A DNA stretch of 64,000 nt, from contig NZ_QMKH01000002.1 in assembly GCF_003290125.1 (NCBI RefSeq), positions 62,001-126,000 of the forward strand, given 5' to 3'. This stretch comes from Microvirga flavescens. Its GTDB lineage: Bacteria; Pseudomonadota; Alphaproteobacteria; Rhizobiales; Beijerinckiaceae. Position numbers and translations under genes: made by a program. The notes under the pieces were generated by a model. It searched no databases, was not told the origin of the DNA, and worked only from the letters and a program-made list of their open reading frames with translations. Numbering within the stretch: the first letter of the stretch is position 1; every line of letters starts with the position of its first letter. Shown one piece after another: positions 63,318-64,000 of the stretch.

Positions 63318-64000
63318 TTAAGCCATTCCTACGCGCTTGATTTCCCATTGCAGCTCGACGCCGGAATTTTCCCGCACGCGGCGGCGGACTTCCTCGCCGA
63401 GCTGTTCGATCTCGCTTGCGGTGGCCGAACCGTGGTTGATGAGAAAGTTGCAGTGCAATTCGGAAACCTGTGCATCGCCGATCCGCAGGCCGCGACAACC
63501 GGCGGCGTCGATCAGTTCCCAGGCTTTCTTGCCGGGAGGATTCTTGAACGTTGAGCCGCCTGTGCGGGTGTTCACCGGCTGCGTTGATGCGCGTGCATCG
63601 GTGATCGCATTCATCTCGGCGAGAATTTCAGCCGGATCGCCGGGGCGGCCCTCGAACAGGGCTTCTGTGAAGATCACGTCGTCAGGAACGCCGCAATGGC
63701 GGTAGGTGAATCCCATTTCGGCATTGGTGTAGGTCACGCGCTCGCCGGAACGGGTGACGCCTCGGGCCGCCACCAGCACGTCCTTGGTTTCCCCGCCATA
63801 GGCTCCGCCATTCATGCGCAAAGCGCCGCCGATGGCGCCGGGGATTCCGCGCAGAAACGAAAGACCGGCAATGCCCGCTTCCGCGGCCGCGCGCGCCACC
63901 TTCACATCGGGAGCCCCCGCCCCTGCGCGCGCGCGCAAGGAAGGCTCCACATTCACTTCGGCAAAGCGCTTGCCGAGGCGGATCAGAACGCCTGGCCATC
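63318..64000 (-). CDS. murB: UDP-N-acetylenolpyruvoylglucosamine reductase (start beyond window)
   Basis: The C-terminal about 227 residues are present; the frame continues through the right edge ([10 protein letters not shown] is visible there). The family features are [19 protein letters not shown] (FAD/substrate region), Y-R-H-C-G-V-P near residue 115 of the visible part, and [20 protein letters not shown]. It reduces the enolpyruvyl group to lactyl in UDP-MurNAc synthesis. Confidence 0.95.
   Translation of the reverse strand, partial: WPGVLIRLGKRFAEVNVEPSLRARAGAGAPDVKVARAAAEAGIAGLSFLRGIPGAIGGALRMNGGAYGGETKDVLVAARGVTRSGERVTYTNAEMGFTYRHCGVPDDVIFTEALFEGRPGDPAEILAEMNAITDARASTQPVNTRTGGSTFKNPPGKKAWELIDAAGCRGLRIGDAQVSELHCNFLINHGSATASEIEQLGEEVRRRVRENSGVELQWEIKRVGMA

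Overview
The window is about 64 kb of a high-GC chromosome from an alphaproteobacterium, most likely of the order Hyphomicrobiales (the Methylobacteriaceae/Beijerinckiaceae side is an inference only). The evidence is a circularly permuted two-piece tmRNA next to an alpha-type sspB, the order murB-ddl-ftsQ-ftsA-ftsZ-lpxC-bamD-recN-ligA, the block thyA-folA-hflKC-DUF2065-degP, DUF4169 and DUF6894-type small proteins, and RTX exopolysaccharide glycanases. No tRNA, rRNA, CRISPR array, insertion sequence or prophage was seen.

Region 1 (1-16.6 kb) is an exopolysaccharide locus. A minus-strand operon runs from 12.56 to 3.5 kb: priming sugar-phosphate transferase, GT2, Wzz/GumC-like chain-length protein, Wzy/ligase-like polymerase, GT4, a Wzx-like flippase fused to a GH16 glycanase, and a polysaccharide deacetylase. 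It is flanked by a secreted GH16-RTX glycanase (1.5-3.0 kb), a LuxR-type regulator with a degenerate receiver domain, a Crp-family regulator and a UDP-sugar epimerase. Palindromic and shared motifs lie in the intergenic regions. The fusion protein is the most unusual gene in the window.

Region 2 (16.9-24.2 kb) holds branched-chain amino acid synthesis (ilvB, ilvN, ilvC, with a glutathione S-transferase gene between ilvB and ilvN) behind an attenuator whose leader peptide contains LILVV. A DUF155 protein, miaA and serB follow.

Region 3 (24.2-33.5 kb) is the minus-strand block thyA, DUF2293-like, GNAT, folA, hflK, hflC, DUF2065, degP. The tmRNA gene and sspB then form a tagging and proteolysis unit, followed by fumC with two small genes.

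Region 4 (33.5-51.8 kb) is mixed housekeeping: a large AsmA-like protein, a GlcD-like FAD oxidase, a thioesterase, tyrA behind an apparent FF/YY leader-peptide attenuator, a UvrD-type helicase, a large RTX protein, a cyclopropane synthase whose ribosome binding site sits inside a perfect hairpin, prmA, two very small proteins, an M24 aminopeptidase P, an AzlCD exporter and an AraC regulator.

Region 5 (51.9-64 kb) is the end of the division and cell-wall cluster in the order typical of alphaproteobacteria. murB runs off the right edge, and two copies of a palindromic intergenic repeat lie inside it.
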